Positions 36,801 to 50,075 of a stretch of 64,000 nt of DNA are shown piece by piece. Below the pieces are notes generated by a model that saw only the letters and a program-made list of their open reading frames with translations, was not told the DNA's origin and ran no database searches. Numbering within the stretch: the first letter of the stretch is position 1; every line of letters starts with the position of its first letter. Made by a program: the position numbers and the translations under genes. This DNA comes from Onchocerca lupi (taxonomy: Eukaryota > Nematoda > Chromadorea > Rhabditida > Onchocercidae), in assembly GCA_028564675.1 (NCBI GenBank), contig JAOVVO010000246.1, forward strand, positions 1 through 64,000, given 5' to 3'.

Positions 36801-39800
36801 TTTTCCGAGAAAATTTTGTTTTGGAGTTTAGTTTCAAAATCTATGAAAAGCAGCCACATTGTTTAGGAATGAGGTAATTATATTCTTTTTTTTTTCTTTT
36901 TTGGCTAGGAAATATACCAGTCTTTGCTTTCGTTATTAATTAATTTTTAGCAATAGTTTCGAAATTAACTATGAATGTGATTTCGAAACTATTACTGATC
37001 TTCACTGTAATAAAACTAATTAATAATGAAAGCAAAAATTGATATATTTTCTAATTAATGTTTGAAGCAGAATTGATATATTTTCTATTTAATTTAAATA
37101 ATCAATGATGGTATTTTAGTTAAACTTTTTTGTTAAACCAATTTGTTATAGCCCCTCATTGTTAGAACGATGCTTTGGATATCGATTTCCCGACATCGCA
37201 AACGATCTTGAGCATTTTAAAGTAAGCTATACAAACTCTAAAATCGATTTGCAACTTTTTTTTTTATATTCCTCTATTCTTTTATGTTCTAATTTAAAGT
37301 TTTAAATGCATTTCCTTTTTTCCTCATAATTATGTAAAAAGATTCTCCATATCTTCATTGTTTTTTTATTATTCATTCTATTCTCGTAGTTACTATAGTA
37401 AAATTTATTTAGTCATCTATTATTTTAAGACTAGCTAAATACCAGTCCGGCTATTTCCTAGCTCACTTTGTTTTTCACTGTGATGTTCGGAGTCGAAGTA
37501 CTTTCGCTATGGATGATTGAGCCTGCTGGAACCTATTAAACTGCATTCTTTGTTAAATTCAATCTAATCTCATTTTTTCAGTAAATATGGAAATGATTTA
37601 AGACATCGAAATTCTTGAATTACTGTAGACAGTACTTATTTAACCTCTTAAGCTCACAATTTAAAATTTTTTAGCACATTCTATCGTTAATCGGCATTGC
37701 TTTCGTAAAATGTATCAGGAATTGAAAAATAAATGAAAATGGAAAAACTTTATCATCGCAGATTAAATATGATAGTTGCAGAATGCATTCAATCGTGATA
37801 AAGCACAAGAAGAAGGTATTATTGTGCCAGAAAAAGGTGTAATTAAGGAATACGACGATGCGATTTATAATGTAAAGGAATGCATCCATGAATTGGATTT
37901 ATATCTGAATGTCATCAGAAAACAGCTCCATTCTTCAGTAGATTTTTCATTCTTACGAAAATGATTCATCAGAAACTTTGTGTAACTAGTCATTATTTAA
38001 AGATTTCAAGTGCATTTGTTTTAATTTTATTACTATTTTCAAGATTTAAAAATCACTTCTAGAACATCAATTTCTTTGGAAGTGGACGATCTCGTTATCA
38101 ACTTGAAATACCAGAAAAGATCGCTGAGAATTTGGGCCATGAATTCGAGCTTAAATCCTCTCGAAAGGTTAGATATATTAATTAAATTGTTTATTTACTT
38201 TGTTTTTTTTTTTTGTTTTTTTTCTGCATTTCCATATATATTTTGTGTTAATTTGTGAAATAGGGCTATAAACGAATGGTAACGGATGAACTGGTCAAAT
38301 TAGTTAAAGATCTAGACGAAGCTGAAAATCAGCTTGATATCATACGGCATGATATTATGCGACGCGTATTTGCTGATTTTGGTGACAGGTTAGTAAAGTT
38401 TTCGAGTGAATAATACTATTTAATTCTTTTAAGATATTAAAAATGATAAATATAAAATATGTTCATATTTTATCGCTGTGTTTCATTATAGTTAAAATTC
38501 CATTAAGTGAAAATTCATAAGCGACCCATTAAATTGCTACAATGTTTGTTAGCTTGAAATTGAAAATTCAAAATTATGATTCAAATAGACCAGTGTTGTT
38601 TTATTGTATTTAAGTCATTATTTGATTAATTAGTATAGAAAACCGAATTTATATGAATTCGAATCAAAACTTTGCAACAGCGTTAGATGCTCGTTTGGAG
38701 ACTCTTGTAGGTATAACGCGCATTTCGGTGTTATTTATCTCTGCTAATCATGATGATAATCATCTTAAGCATTTATAACTTGAAGTTAATAGGCCCAATA
38801 ACATTTTGTTTTGCATGATATTTTTGCAAACTGTGTCATAATAAATCTTCAATGCTAATCTGAAATCCCATTAATTTATTTAACTTTGAAATATCGATTG
38901 TTGGAATATAATTAACCGTAAAAGTTTATTATTCTAGAAAATTAAGTTCGAGAAATCTGAACATTTATACTGAAATAGTAGAAATCAGTTAAATCGATGT
39001 GATATATTTGAAGATCTATCAAATGGACAATGGTTGTTGAGCGTATGGCTACATTTGATGTGCTTCTTTCTCTAACTCTTTATAGTCAAAACTGCGGTCT
39101 AAATATGTGCCGTCCACAGTTTATTTACGATAGCAAGCGGGTATAATTTATTTATTTGTGAATAATGATTGGAAATTTATTTATTATAATTTTTATGATA
39201 TTTGTGAATAATCAAAATCTGGCTTTATATTAGCTTATGGAATGGTATTTAAAAATGAAGTTAAATCAATGATCTGTTGTTTGTTTATAAAATCAGTTTT
39301 ACAATGAATAGTCATGAAGCCATAATCATTATAAAGAAGCTTTAAGCTAGTTCGATTACTTTAATCACTGATTATACTTATAGCCCGTCTTAGAAATCAA
39401 ATCTGGGTATCATCCATCGCTTGCTGCAATAGCTTCTTCAAGTGGCAGTTTCACATATATACCAAACAGTGTTTTACTGGGAGGAAATGAGCCATCAACA
39501 ATTCTGCTGACAGGTCCAAATATGGGTGGAAAATCAACTTTAATGCGTCAAGTTGGTGTGCTGATTGTGCTTGCTCAAATAGTGAGTTCTTTCTATTAGC
39601 TGCAGAAAAATGAAGGATTACTCTGGTGATTCAGTTATTTTATATTCTATATCAATTGGTATGGCATTTATGTGATCCAAATCTAAATAAACAGCTCACA
39701 CAATTGCTGCATTATCCAGGTGTCCAAATGAATGTTGCAGATTTGATTTATTTCTTTTTGACACTAAAGTATTATCGCATTACCTGCCAGGAAGAAATAG

Positions 39801-41677
39801 ATTTTTAATAAGAAAAACTGATCTTCTTAATCAAAAAATCAAATGGTCCTATTCTAATATTTTCTGTTAAATCCTTTTACATTTTTTATATGTATTGTTT
39901 TATATCTAAAAATTTTTAGCCTTTACAAAATTTACCGCAAGATTAGATCTAAAAATTCATAGAAATGTTCCCATTTTAGTTTCAATCATTATTTTATGTG
40001 AGTTTTTAACTCAAATTAAGTTAAATTGGATTTCTATTGTTATGTATATTTTAGTTTTTCAAATCTTTTCTTAGTTTGAAAAATACTGTTTTATCACATT
40101 ACAGGGTAGCTTTGTTCCTGCGAGTGAAATGAAATTGTCACCGGTTGATCGAATCTTTACAAGGATGGGTGCAGGTGATCGAATTATTGCAGGTCAGTTT
40201 TTATTATGCTTTATAAAATTTCGGAATATATTTATAGATCCTATTTTCAAAGCCACCTTTTAGGTCAATCTACGTTCTATGTCGAATTGTATGAAACAAA
40301 TTTGATTTTACGAAATGCTACCAGACATTCCCTTGTGATAATGGATGAACTAGGACGAGGGACAAGGTAACATTTACATTTTCATTTATTTATGTCTATG
40401 GTAATATTTATAACAGATAATATCTATATCCAGTTCTCTTTTCGCTAGTCGAGGTTTGTTTATTAATTTAAAGGTATGAATATTCCATTTGTTTGGCCTA
40501 GTTATAACATGCATTTTAATTTTTCTAAAAAAGTTTGTGGTTCAATTTATTGATAATCGTATTTTTTTTTCTTGAATTTTTATGAGTTGCTTATAACAGA
40601 AACAATTTTATGATTTTTAGAAAAAATAATTTTTTTGCAAGATGGGATTGAAAGTGAATATTATTTTAGCACTTATGACGGCACCGCTATTGCATACGCA
40701 GTACTGCTGGATGTGGCAATTCGGCTCCAGTGTCGCACTTTTTTTTCCACTCATTATCATAGTTTATGTAAAGCAGTTGAAAATTTTAGCAATATCAAAG
40801 CAGCACATATGGTTAGTTTCCTATTGCAAAATATTGCAGTGTTAATGCCATTGAAATTTTAAGTTAAATAACTTTTCATAACTATTATTTTCGGTAAGAT
40901 ATTCATTGTAATAAGTCTTCTTTTTAATCTTACTGTATGTCATTATAATTCACAAATATTATTCTGCTGAAAAAAATACTGATATCTAAACTTGTCAGGA
41001 ATGCAGTTGTCATATTGTTTAACTATTATAAAATATCACTGTGAATATTTTATAATTTTAGTTCCATTTTAATGAATTTATCTTAAAATTTTAAATCATT
41101 TCGTTAATTTCATCTAATGCTGCTAAAAGAAATAATTCTGTTGGAAAAATCTTACAAGTGGGTGGTGACATATTATTTCATTTTATCTTAGTTTAATATA
41201 TATTACCTCATTCTGCCAAATATTTTTTTATCTACTTTTTTTTATAGCAAAAAAAGGATTTTCTTCAGAAATTTGGGCATTTTTTCAGGCTTGCATTGTT
41301 GAAAATGAAAATGCCGAAGATCCAACTATGGAAAATGTTACTTTTCTATATACGCTAGCTGATGGAATGTGTCCAAAATCTTATGGATTCTTTGCTGCAA
41401 AAATTTCTGGACTTAGGAAAGAAGTACTTGAAATTTTTGTGATTTTATAATACAATTTCATTTTTGGTGAAAGCAATAATAGGTTCTATTCGAAGAGAAT
41501 ATTATTTAAAAACTAATTTTTCAGGTTATTCGAGCCGCGTTTGCTGCTTCACAACGTCTTGATGCGGGAAAAACACGAAAAGAACGTATGGCGCAATTAC
41601 GAAGACTAGCACTGAATGAGGAATGTAGCACAACACAACTTAGGGAATTAATAAATTCAATGTTGAATTCATCGTGA
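30812..41677 (+). CDS. msh-6: MSH6 mismatch-repair protein (apparent 1-nt frameshift in exon 21)
   Basis: MutS homologue that pairs with MSH2 (MutS-alpha) to bind mismatches. Exons: 30812-30907, 31451-31550, 32037-32230, 32514-32636, 32974-33205, 33371-33504, 33617-33780, 34123-34246, 34360-34419, 34553-34624, 34722-34850, 35100-35239, 35373-35472, 35610-35808, 36254-36422, 36491-36676, 37152-37221, 37782-37937, 38063-38167, 38264-38388, 39014-39141, 39384-39581, 40105-40192, 40264-40366, 40670-40811, 41289-41423, 41525-41677. PIP box QASLLSFF at residues 6-13; mismatch-reading GKFYE at 270-274; Walker [10 protein letters not shown] in exon 22; Walker [11 protein letters not shown] in exon 24; STHYHS in exon 25. 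No PWWP domain is seen. Joined length is 3625, one base over a multiple of three. The excess lies in a T run at 39120-39123, where the frame otherwise stops at 39132. Confidence 0.93.
36907..37051. repeat. Imperfect inverted repeat in MSH6 intron 16
   Basis: The left arm (36907-36965: GAAATATACCAG..., TTTGCTTTCGTTATTAATTA, ATAGTTTCGAAAT) is mirrored by the right arm (36980-37051: ATTTCGAAACTATTA, TAATTAATAATGAAAGCAAA, GATATATTTTCT). The loop is about 14 bases and small indels lie between matching blocks. A stretch from the right end (ATTGATATATTTTCTA) recurs at about 37073-37088. The form suits a decayed MITE or foldback element; no transposase or target duplication was recognised. Confidence 0.7.
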
Positions 41678-42937
41678 AAGTTTTCTGGAGAACAATTGTT
41701 TTTTTTCTTTTTTTTTTTTCTGATTTTTAGAATCCTGTTTGTTTGATTATTTTGTTAGTGTTGATTGCTATTTTGGTAATTGCTGAAATAGAATGGTATG
41801 CCATTAGCATTGTCAAGTTAGCACTATTTTTCTCCTTCGTTTTTTAGTGAATTTAATTGCGTTTTATAATGATAATCAAGTTGGAAACATGAACTTCATT
41901 AACTGGATATTTGAAATATTCTGGAATGGCTTTGCATGTCATAATACTAATAGGTGGTTTAGTAAATTCGTGCACTAAAAACTTATATGACCGTGCAACA
42001 TGGTCATGCATTTTAAACTAATGCTAGAGAATTAACCTTCATTAGGTCTTTTATGAAAGATTAATTTCATTAGTTCTATTTTGCTAATCAGGTAATTTAG
42101 ATCTCGTAATCTTCACCAGCGAAGCGGGTTTTATTTATTTTTTTCTCTTTTTTTCTTTTTGAACTTCTGAAATGTATATTTCGTTAGGCTCAATTATTAC
42201 TTATTTGTGGCCTTTTCCATACTGGATGCTTACATTGGATTTTGTTTTTATTATTCACGGATGTTATGGAATTTATATTTTTCGGAAGAGTGAAAATTGC
42301 GTCTATTTCAATCTTGAATGAATTGTTAATTTCTTTCATTTCTTGTGATAGTCGTTAACAAATTCTTTCTTTCTTTCTTTTTTTTTTCTTGATTATATTT
42401 TTTCAGAATATTTCGTAAGTAGCAACATATTCATGTTAAACGTAACATTGAAATTTGTCTACCATTTAATCTATTAACAAATACATCTGGGAAAGCTTGT
42501 ATAAGCTTCGTGATTTCGTGATCTCTTGAATATCTCATTACTTTTACTGTATCTTTACGAAACTTAGCATTTGTTCGTGATTTGATTTGATATCTTTTTG
42601 ATTTTTTCTTTCTTTTTTTTTTCTGCTCGAATTAAGGTCCTTTGTTGAGTCTATTTAAGCACAAAGTTTTATCAGTAATATTTGTTGTGCTTCTATTGAG
42701 AAAATTTAAATCTGTAAATAGTTTACGAGGTTTTGATCCTTGTTTTACAAACCCATATGAAATATGCTATATAAAAATTTCAATTTTGTTCTTTTTTTTT
42801 TTTTTAATTTTTGCTTTTTGCGTCATTACATCCATACAAATAGTACTTCAAAGTGAAATTTCGGTTTGAAATGACATTTTTGTAAAATTGAGATATTAAA
42901 CTTCAAGGAATGCAAGAATCATAATGATGATCACGAT
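41678..42937. other. Spacer MSH6 / LPD-3
   Basis: About 1.26 kb with the MSH6 3' UTR and upstream region of LPD-3. Interrupted T-rich runs (for example 42361-42390 and 42601-42621). A possible acceptor TTCAAG ends at 42907, 31 bases before the LPD-3 ATG. No further gene recognised. Confidence 0.5.
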
Positions 42938-43461
42938 ATGAATTATACAGACTTATTGCTTGGCGGGGGTTTTTCTTTTTGGGAGAAAAATGGTTCCATA
43001 ATATTGCCCGGAGATATCAATGTACAATGGAAGGATTATCGAGAAATTGTTCAAGTAAGCTTTTCTAATAATGCAAGAGATTAGGAAAGAGGAGATTTTA
43101 GTCAAATTATGGAAGTTTCAGCAGCTGCTTGTTTCTCTTCATTTAATTTATCTAGTGGCTTTATTGATGATATTACCTTTAATGCATTTTCTAACTCTCT
43201 TTGAAATCATGTACTGTTTTGACATTAGATGTCTTTTTTAGCCGGACAAAGTAAGTTTCTGGCTTATGCTAGGAAGCTTGTTATTGTTTATTGTATGGAT
43301 TGTTTTTATAACATACTACATGTCTCGAGTTATTGGTCCAATTGTTGCATTTTTACTAACGCGAATTGCTCATTTGAAAGGATATGATGTACAAATAACG
43401 ATGGGTAAATGTTATATCGGTTTTTGCTCTTTAATTAATTTACTATTCCATTCGAGAACTC

Positions 43462-43496
<35 letters not shown>

Positions 43497-46400
43497 CATA
43501 GTGTTTCGCATTTTTCGACTCGAAGTCAAAAAACACGAAGATCAAAAAGAGGATATGGATTCTAAAAAAGAAAAGGAAAAAGTTGGGATGATGAAAAAAA
43601 AAAAGATGAAAGAAAAAATTTTCATCTTGCAACAATGTTTTGAAAATTTTTTGTCCAATAACTGCAAATTTTGAAAAGATATTTTTCGGCGAAAGAGAGG
43701 ATTTATATAGGATTATATATTGACTGCTTAATTTTTCATCAATGATTGGAAATTTATGGTGCAGGATGCAATGAAAATTTTTTCGTATGTTTCAGTCTCA
43801 TAGGAAATATATTAAAATGTGGACAGTGATTAAGACAAACATAATCTTGTTTATTGAATTCTTTTTATTTCTATATAATGGATTTTTTCATTCGATTCAG
43901 TGCTGTAGGAGCATTTTTCTATTTTTATCAGTTTATAGTTATCATATATGCGTAATTTGTTTATTAGCGAAACCCATTTTTTCAGGATCATTTTCTATAA
44001 GTTTCCTTTCGGGTAAAATAATGTTCCGTGATTTTCGGTGTATGAATCAAAACTTCTTATTCAGTTGCAACGACGGATGGATTATTTTTTCGTATTGGAA
44101 TTACATTCCATCAGATTATGCGCATAAAAGGTATGATAAGAGGGAACTGAATGAAATAATTTTCATTTAAAGGCGAGATGTTATATTCATCCAAAGAATA
44201 AATTTGGAAATGGATTTAAATATATGTCGAAGTTTTCAGTAATATTTCGAGATTACATATATCATTGAATGGCTTACAACTGCATATTTACAATCGCTTA
44301 TCAAATTATCGATCTTTAGCAAGATATTTTGGCCTTGAAAAATTGTTTATTCCATTGAAAGATGAAACTGATGTTAACAGAGTACGGCGATTTACAAGTA
44401 AGTGAGCAAATACGTTTTGGATTAATTCATGCTATCCATAAAATGTGCATTTGTCTTTAGGAATCAATTTTGTAGGACTATTTATATATATCGAAATTAT
44501 ACATTGAATATATTTAAACCTTGCCTTGAGTTAGTTAAATTGTTTTGAATTGCTTTGTCGTATCATTTGATGGAATTTTTCACTTTTTTGCTGTTTCAGC
44601 AGAGGAAGAATTGGAATGGGACAAGTATTATGATAATTTATGGTCTTTAATTGGATATATTAAATTAGATATTAGTTCAGGACGTCTGGTTGCTGGAAAC
44701 GCGCTTTTACCGTCAATGATTGTTTCATCTTTTGAAAACTATACATGTAAATTAATTAAGCAAGCTTTTATAAAAGGAAAGCGAACTAAAATGAAATTAT
44801 CTTTCTTCAAAGTTTTACAATTTGTCGATTTTTTTCTGAAATTTAACAAAAAGGTCAGTTTTTTTTTCAGAATGCAAAGCCCGTTGAAATTGTAAAACAT
44901 TTCTTTAGTATATATTACTTCAATACAATGATTTAGATATATGTGGCAGTTGATATGAAAAAGTGTTTTCGGTATAATAAATTCAAAACAAAAAGATATG
45001 TGAAATGCATTCTTAAATATATTCGAACAAAATCAAGTTTTTCATTCCATTTGAGATTGTATTCTTATGATTTATATCTGTTGAACATTTAAATTTCTTT
45101 TCCAGTTCATTTCTTTTTTTATTTCAGCAGAAGTTTCACTCAAGGAATATAGCAGAAGTGACGACGTTGCATTGCTTAGTATTATTGGTGGCACAGAAAA
45201 CGTTCGTGTCACATTGGTACAATGTAATCAATTTTTGGAAAAAAAATCGCCAAATTGTAATGGTCGTTGTGATCCACCACCTCGAACAATGGGTGATGGC
45301 TTCGCGATTGTTCAAACGGCTCATCTCAATTTTTTTTACAGTCAATCTATCCCAGGCATATTTTAATTTCTTTTATAGCTAATCGATTATTGTATAAAAT
45401 TCATAGTTTCCTTTCATTAAAAATTCCTATCATTTTGAACCTTTGCATACATTGTTATGCATGAATTGATTCTTATATCATGAGTTTGTAGTCAGGAATT
45501 TACAGCTTCTCATTCGTTGCTGCCATTCATCTTTGATAGTAATTGAATTGCAATTAATTTAATCCAGATTTTTTAAAATTTAAACATTACTTCTCGCTCG
45601 TTTTTGATACTTTTATATTGCTTTAATTTTTCGGTTAATTAAGAACCCCATTTTTGTAGTGATTTCTCTCAATTTTTTTATTTACTGCATTTCAAGGTGT
45701 TGTGAAGGAAGGTGAACAATCAGTGACGGAAGATCTTCCCATTTGGGAATCTGTGTGGCGATTCGATAAAAATACCGTATTTTCATATGGTCCGTGGGCT
45801 GATGCGCAGCGTGTTCTTCTCTATGACTTTTTCTTCCCGCCGGAATATCGTAATTTGGAAGTAACGTATGTTTATTATTTATGTTATTTTTCTATCACAA
45901 TGGACTTCCATTATTTTTGTGACCAAAAACTTAAGAGTTCAAAATCGAATTTTTTTTTGCTGGGAATAACAACCTTTGATAACAAGTTTTCGTGAATAAT
46001 TGCAGAATAATGCCAAAGGAAGGCGAGCGACGAATTTTATTATCTCATGACATGAGAATTTCATTGTGGAATGATGCAGCAATTGATATATGGTTTATGA
46101 GAGGAGACGAACTGAATGCTTTGCATCTCCGTGTAAAACAAGGCTCCTCTGTTGATGTAACTGTTTTAGCATTTTTAATATCAAATGTAGAACTTTCAGT
46201 ATTTTAGAAATCTAATTGGATGACAAGAAATATTAAAAATTTCCATCTCACACATTGCAGTTAAAAATTCCTTGGATAACGACTGAGAAAGGATATGAGA
46301 CTACTCTTCGTTCTTGTTTTCTATTTGTTGAATCATCTACTTCTCTCGCATATCCCAAATTTTTTCAATGTGAAACTTTGCGTTTATCACTTAATGTTCA

Positions 46401-49400
46401 TTATCCACGCATCTTTAATGGACATCAAGTGTGGAAATATATCATTAAAATTAATAAAGCCAGCGCTTGGGTTGTGTTCGATCATAAACATTTCTTTGTT
46501 GTAAGTTTTTTTTATAAGGGCGCTGATCTGAATTTTCTGAAATTTTCTATTTTCGATTTTTTATAATTTTTATTTAATATGAGTTAGGAAATTTTCGAAC
46601 TCGTTTGTGGGAATTTCCGAATTTTTTGGGGAACGTTTTAAAAAATTTAGGTTTTTACTGCTGAATTTGTAATATGAAGAAGACTTATAACGGTAGTAAG
46701 GTTTGTTAAGTTGGATTTATTTCTTTTCCTAGGATTTGATCAATGAATGGACATCGGATTCACGTATAGATTTATTTAAATTCGTTCCATACACATGGGA
46801 ATTCGAAATTAATATTATGGATAGTTTTCAACTTACGTTGTTATTGAATGAACACAATTGGATTGATGCGAAGTTAGTCAATGCATTATTTTTCGTCCTA
46901 TTCTAAATCCATCTAAATAGCAATTAGTGCGCGAGAGAGGCCAAATACTTTTCTTTCAACATAATTTAATGATTTCTTTCTTAAGTTCATATTTAAATTT
47001 GCAATTTTAGTTCTTCTTTATCCGCGGAAAATCGTTTAGCCGCTATTGTGGGCAAAAATGTGACAATGTCGTTCGTTTTACCTTTTCTCGATTTCTGTCC
47101 TAAAACAATAACAACTGTTTATGAAATTAAAGTGCAAGGTTTAATTGCATTGCGCGCATGGTTACCACCCAAAAGTCCTCTCTACAGTGTTCTGCATTCT
47201 CTTTTTAAGTATGCTGCTTTCACTGTCGATTCCTCAACAATCGAGGAATTACCGGCTGTATCACATTTAGCTCAGGTTAGTCATTCATTTTATCTTTCCT
47301 TGCTTCAAAAATTACTGTAGTTTGTTATAAAATGTTCCATGAGATGTTTTTCAATCCTGAATTTTCGATTACTTTATTAACTATAATAAGTTTGCTTCAG
47401 TTTTTTTCAACTAGACATTTCATAATATCAATATATTTCTGAATACTTTATTTATTACTATGACATTTTTTAGGACTGGGTAGAATTGTGGAAAACTGAA
47501 ATGATCACACTGTTGTTTGAATATACTAATCATCCGTTATATTATGATCCACCATCCGATCTTCCATTGAATGTCATCAAATCGACAACAAAAATACAAA
47601 CGGTTCCAGTTACTTTACCTCCAGATCAGCTATCGCTTGAGGTTATCAACATTTGAATTATTAAAACAATAAACATTTTGGACGCGTTTCTTTGAACTAC
47701 TGAGATTTCACTTAGGAACATATACAGATAAATTATTTCAAATTCTTTCATCAAATGCAAGTGCTCAAAAACTCATAGTACAGGTTTCTAATTTGAATCG
47801 TATATTTATGAGTCTGTGGAAGTTTGCAGTTTTCTTGATTTCCTATGTGACTGAAAGTCTTCTTTTTTTTTTTTTTTGGATTTCTGAAATATCAACTTCA
47901 GATTGATATAGATGATTCCGAAGTTATACTAGTAGGCCTGATCATTCGTTTTATTATTGATCTGAAAAATAATTATTTTGGATTATATGATCAGGTGAGA
48001 GTTAATTTACGCAAAATTTTGGTACATTTCAGTTTATTCTTTAGTAAATTATGAAATTGGCAAGGAAGTTGATAATTGAATAAGTTTATACAGGCTTTAA
48101 AAAATTGGTGCAAAAAAATGAGATTTGAACTCGATGGATTTCCTGATTTTTCAATGGGATTTTTTCATTGCTTTCTTTGAGGATAGTCTTTGCAATTCAT
48201 AATATTTTAATTTCATTTTAATTGATAGTTAACTGATGTCGGAAAAATTAATAGCGACACGCCCCTAAATCTATTGTATGGCAACGTCATTTCTGGTGAA
48301 TGTGAGCGATATCGACCTTTGTTGTTGCGCCTCCACTTATGTATTGGCAAAATTAAAGGATTTTGCTTGGTTCACAATTCAAAAATAAATTCAGCTATAG
48401 GTAAGAAATAGCTTTTAGTTTCTAATTTTTTTGCTAATTTAAATAAAATTTCGGAATTTTTCTAGTGTTCTTTTTTTTTTTTATTCAAAATGATTACCAA
48501 AAAATATAGTTCGATGGACAAATTGCGCACGGTGCTATTTTGCAATTCATTTTCACTTCTTGACAAACTATGCCGTAATTTTCACTTCTACCTCTCGATG
48601 CCTTATTTATTTGTTTCTCAGTTGACTAAATTGTATAAAAAATATTTCAAAATGGGATTTTTTAGATTATTGCCCAGAAATTGGAGTTGATAAAATAGTT
48701 TTGGAAATTGTTAAAGATGCACATGGTGCGATGGTTCAGGTAAAAGCTTTTATCGTTTTTCAAATTGAAGATATTAATTAAAGCTTTTATATCGCGAGAA
48801 ATTCAACTTTTAGGTTGGTTTTGGGATAGCTTCGGTAAAATTCAAGCCATCCTCCGGATTTTCCAATGCTGTGGATGGTTTGTTGATGCTGGAAACATTT
48901 TCGCTTCGTGCCCAAGCCCTTTTTTCGGATCTAGATGTTCCTTGGGACGCTGCAACGCTTGAATATGGTTGGCTTATAGAAATTTCTGTTGGGCAGTTGC
49001 TTGGTAAACTTCATTCTTCCCAGGTTTCGTTTCAAATATAAAATGAATTTTTTCTTGCAAATTATTTTTATCTGCTGTTTAAAGAATAACAGGTTTTCGG
49101 AATGCTAAACATTAAATCGAGTTAGATTTAGGATTGATTTTTACTCTTCTATTGCTGGCTCATAATCATTGGAACTCTTTAGTCATTTAGTTCAATGTAT
49201 TTCACGGTGTTGGTGCTGCTGCATAACCGTTTTTTGTAGTTTTTTTCAAAAACATCATGCTAGGCATCAAATTATTCAACTTTTCTAATTTATCTACTTG
49301 CTAAAAAGTATTGTAAAATAATTTTCATGTAGATTAATGTTTATCATTGCAGATAGCTGTATTTGCACAATGTATCGAATCACTAGCAGTTTTGGGTATT

Positions 49401-50075
49401 TGCTCTGATGATAAATTATTAATACCTGAAAAGTTTGTCACTTAGACGATTGTTTAAATTTTAGACTTAATGAAAATGTATGCTGCTTGAGATATCTTCA
49501 AATGTCTTCAATTTATATGCAGGGAAAAAACAGAAAGATTTTTGTTATTATAAAATTGAGAAACTCATCTTGCAACATTATATGCATTACAAACAAATAA
49601 ATATGCTGAAGTTCATTTAACTTATATTCTTTGCAGATATGATTTTTGTATTCATATGAATGACCGTCGCACATGTCCATGTGCTGCATTAAATTTAGTT
49701 CATGATAAAGCACCAATCCAAAACTGTGAATCTGAAGAGAACGTTAGTTTTTTGTTTTAAGACTTTTTTCATTTTTATGATTATTAATAGTAGATTACTT
49801 CTTGCTGGTTTGTAAGCAACTGAACGATTTCTTTCTGTGGAAATCATGACATGATATGAGTGATGGATTATTTGTATCATTTTTTTTCTTTATCTGTTAC
49901 TCCAAAATATTTTCAGTTAAAATATAAGTCATTACGAGTTAGCATTGAGCAACTGAGCGTATCCATTATGGAAGAACGAAGTGTATTTCAATTTGAGATG
50001 TCACCAATTCGCTTGGCACATTGCAATTGTCACAACGCATCATTTTGCTCCAATATTCTTGTGAAACTTCCTTCA
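42938..50075 (+). other. lpd-3: LPD-3 exons 1-19 (N-terminal anchor and first RBG blocks)
   Basis: Exon coordinates: 42938-43054, 43242-43404, 43986-44130, 44240-44397, 44600-44746, 45128-45355, 45697-45865, 46006-46156, 46261-46500, 46733-46872, 47011-47275, 47474-47641, 47902-47994, 48229-48400, 48666-48739, 48814-49023, 49353-49432, 49637-49742, 49917-50075. Exon 5 ends at an internal donor (TACAT|GTAAAT) because only this keeps phase with exon 6 and the family alignment (TYT..., GTENVRVTLV). Exon 6 ends either at a GC donor (45356) or a GT donor (45341); see findings. Exon 7 uses a TTCAAG acceptor. Confidence 0.8.

Noticed and set aside
44747..44895. Read-through of LPD-3 exon 5 to 44853
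   Set aside because: The frame is open past the donor at 44747 and another donor exists at 44854, but that end is phase 0 and breaks exon 6. The internal donor preserves phase and alignment.
45158..45382. Longer open frame overlapping LPD-3 exon 6
   Set aside because: A different frame of the same DNA. The frame with GGTENVRVTLV and PPPRTMGDGFAIVQ matches BLTP1.
47716..47783. Possible extra LPD-3 exon (YTDKLFQILSSNASAQKLIV)
   Set aside because: It is bounded by AG and GT and open in one frame, but exons 12 and 13 already join in phase and align directly with the family (PPDQLSLE + IDIDDSEV). The extra segment needs a different incoming phase.
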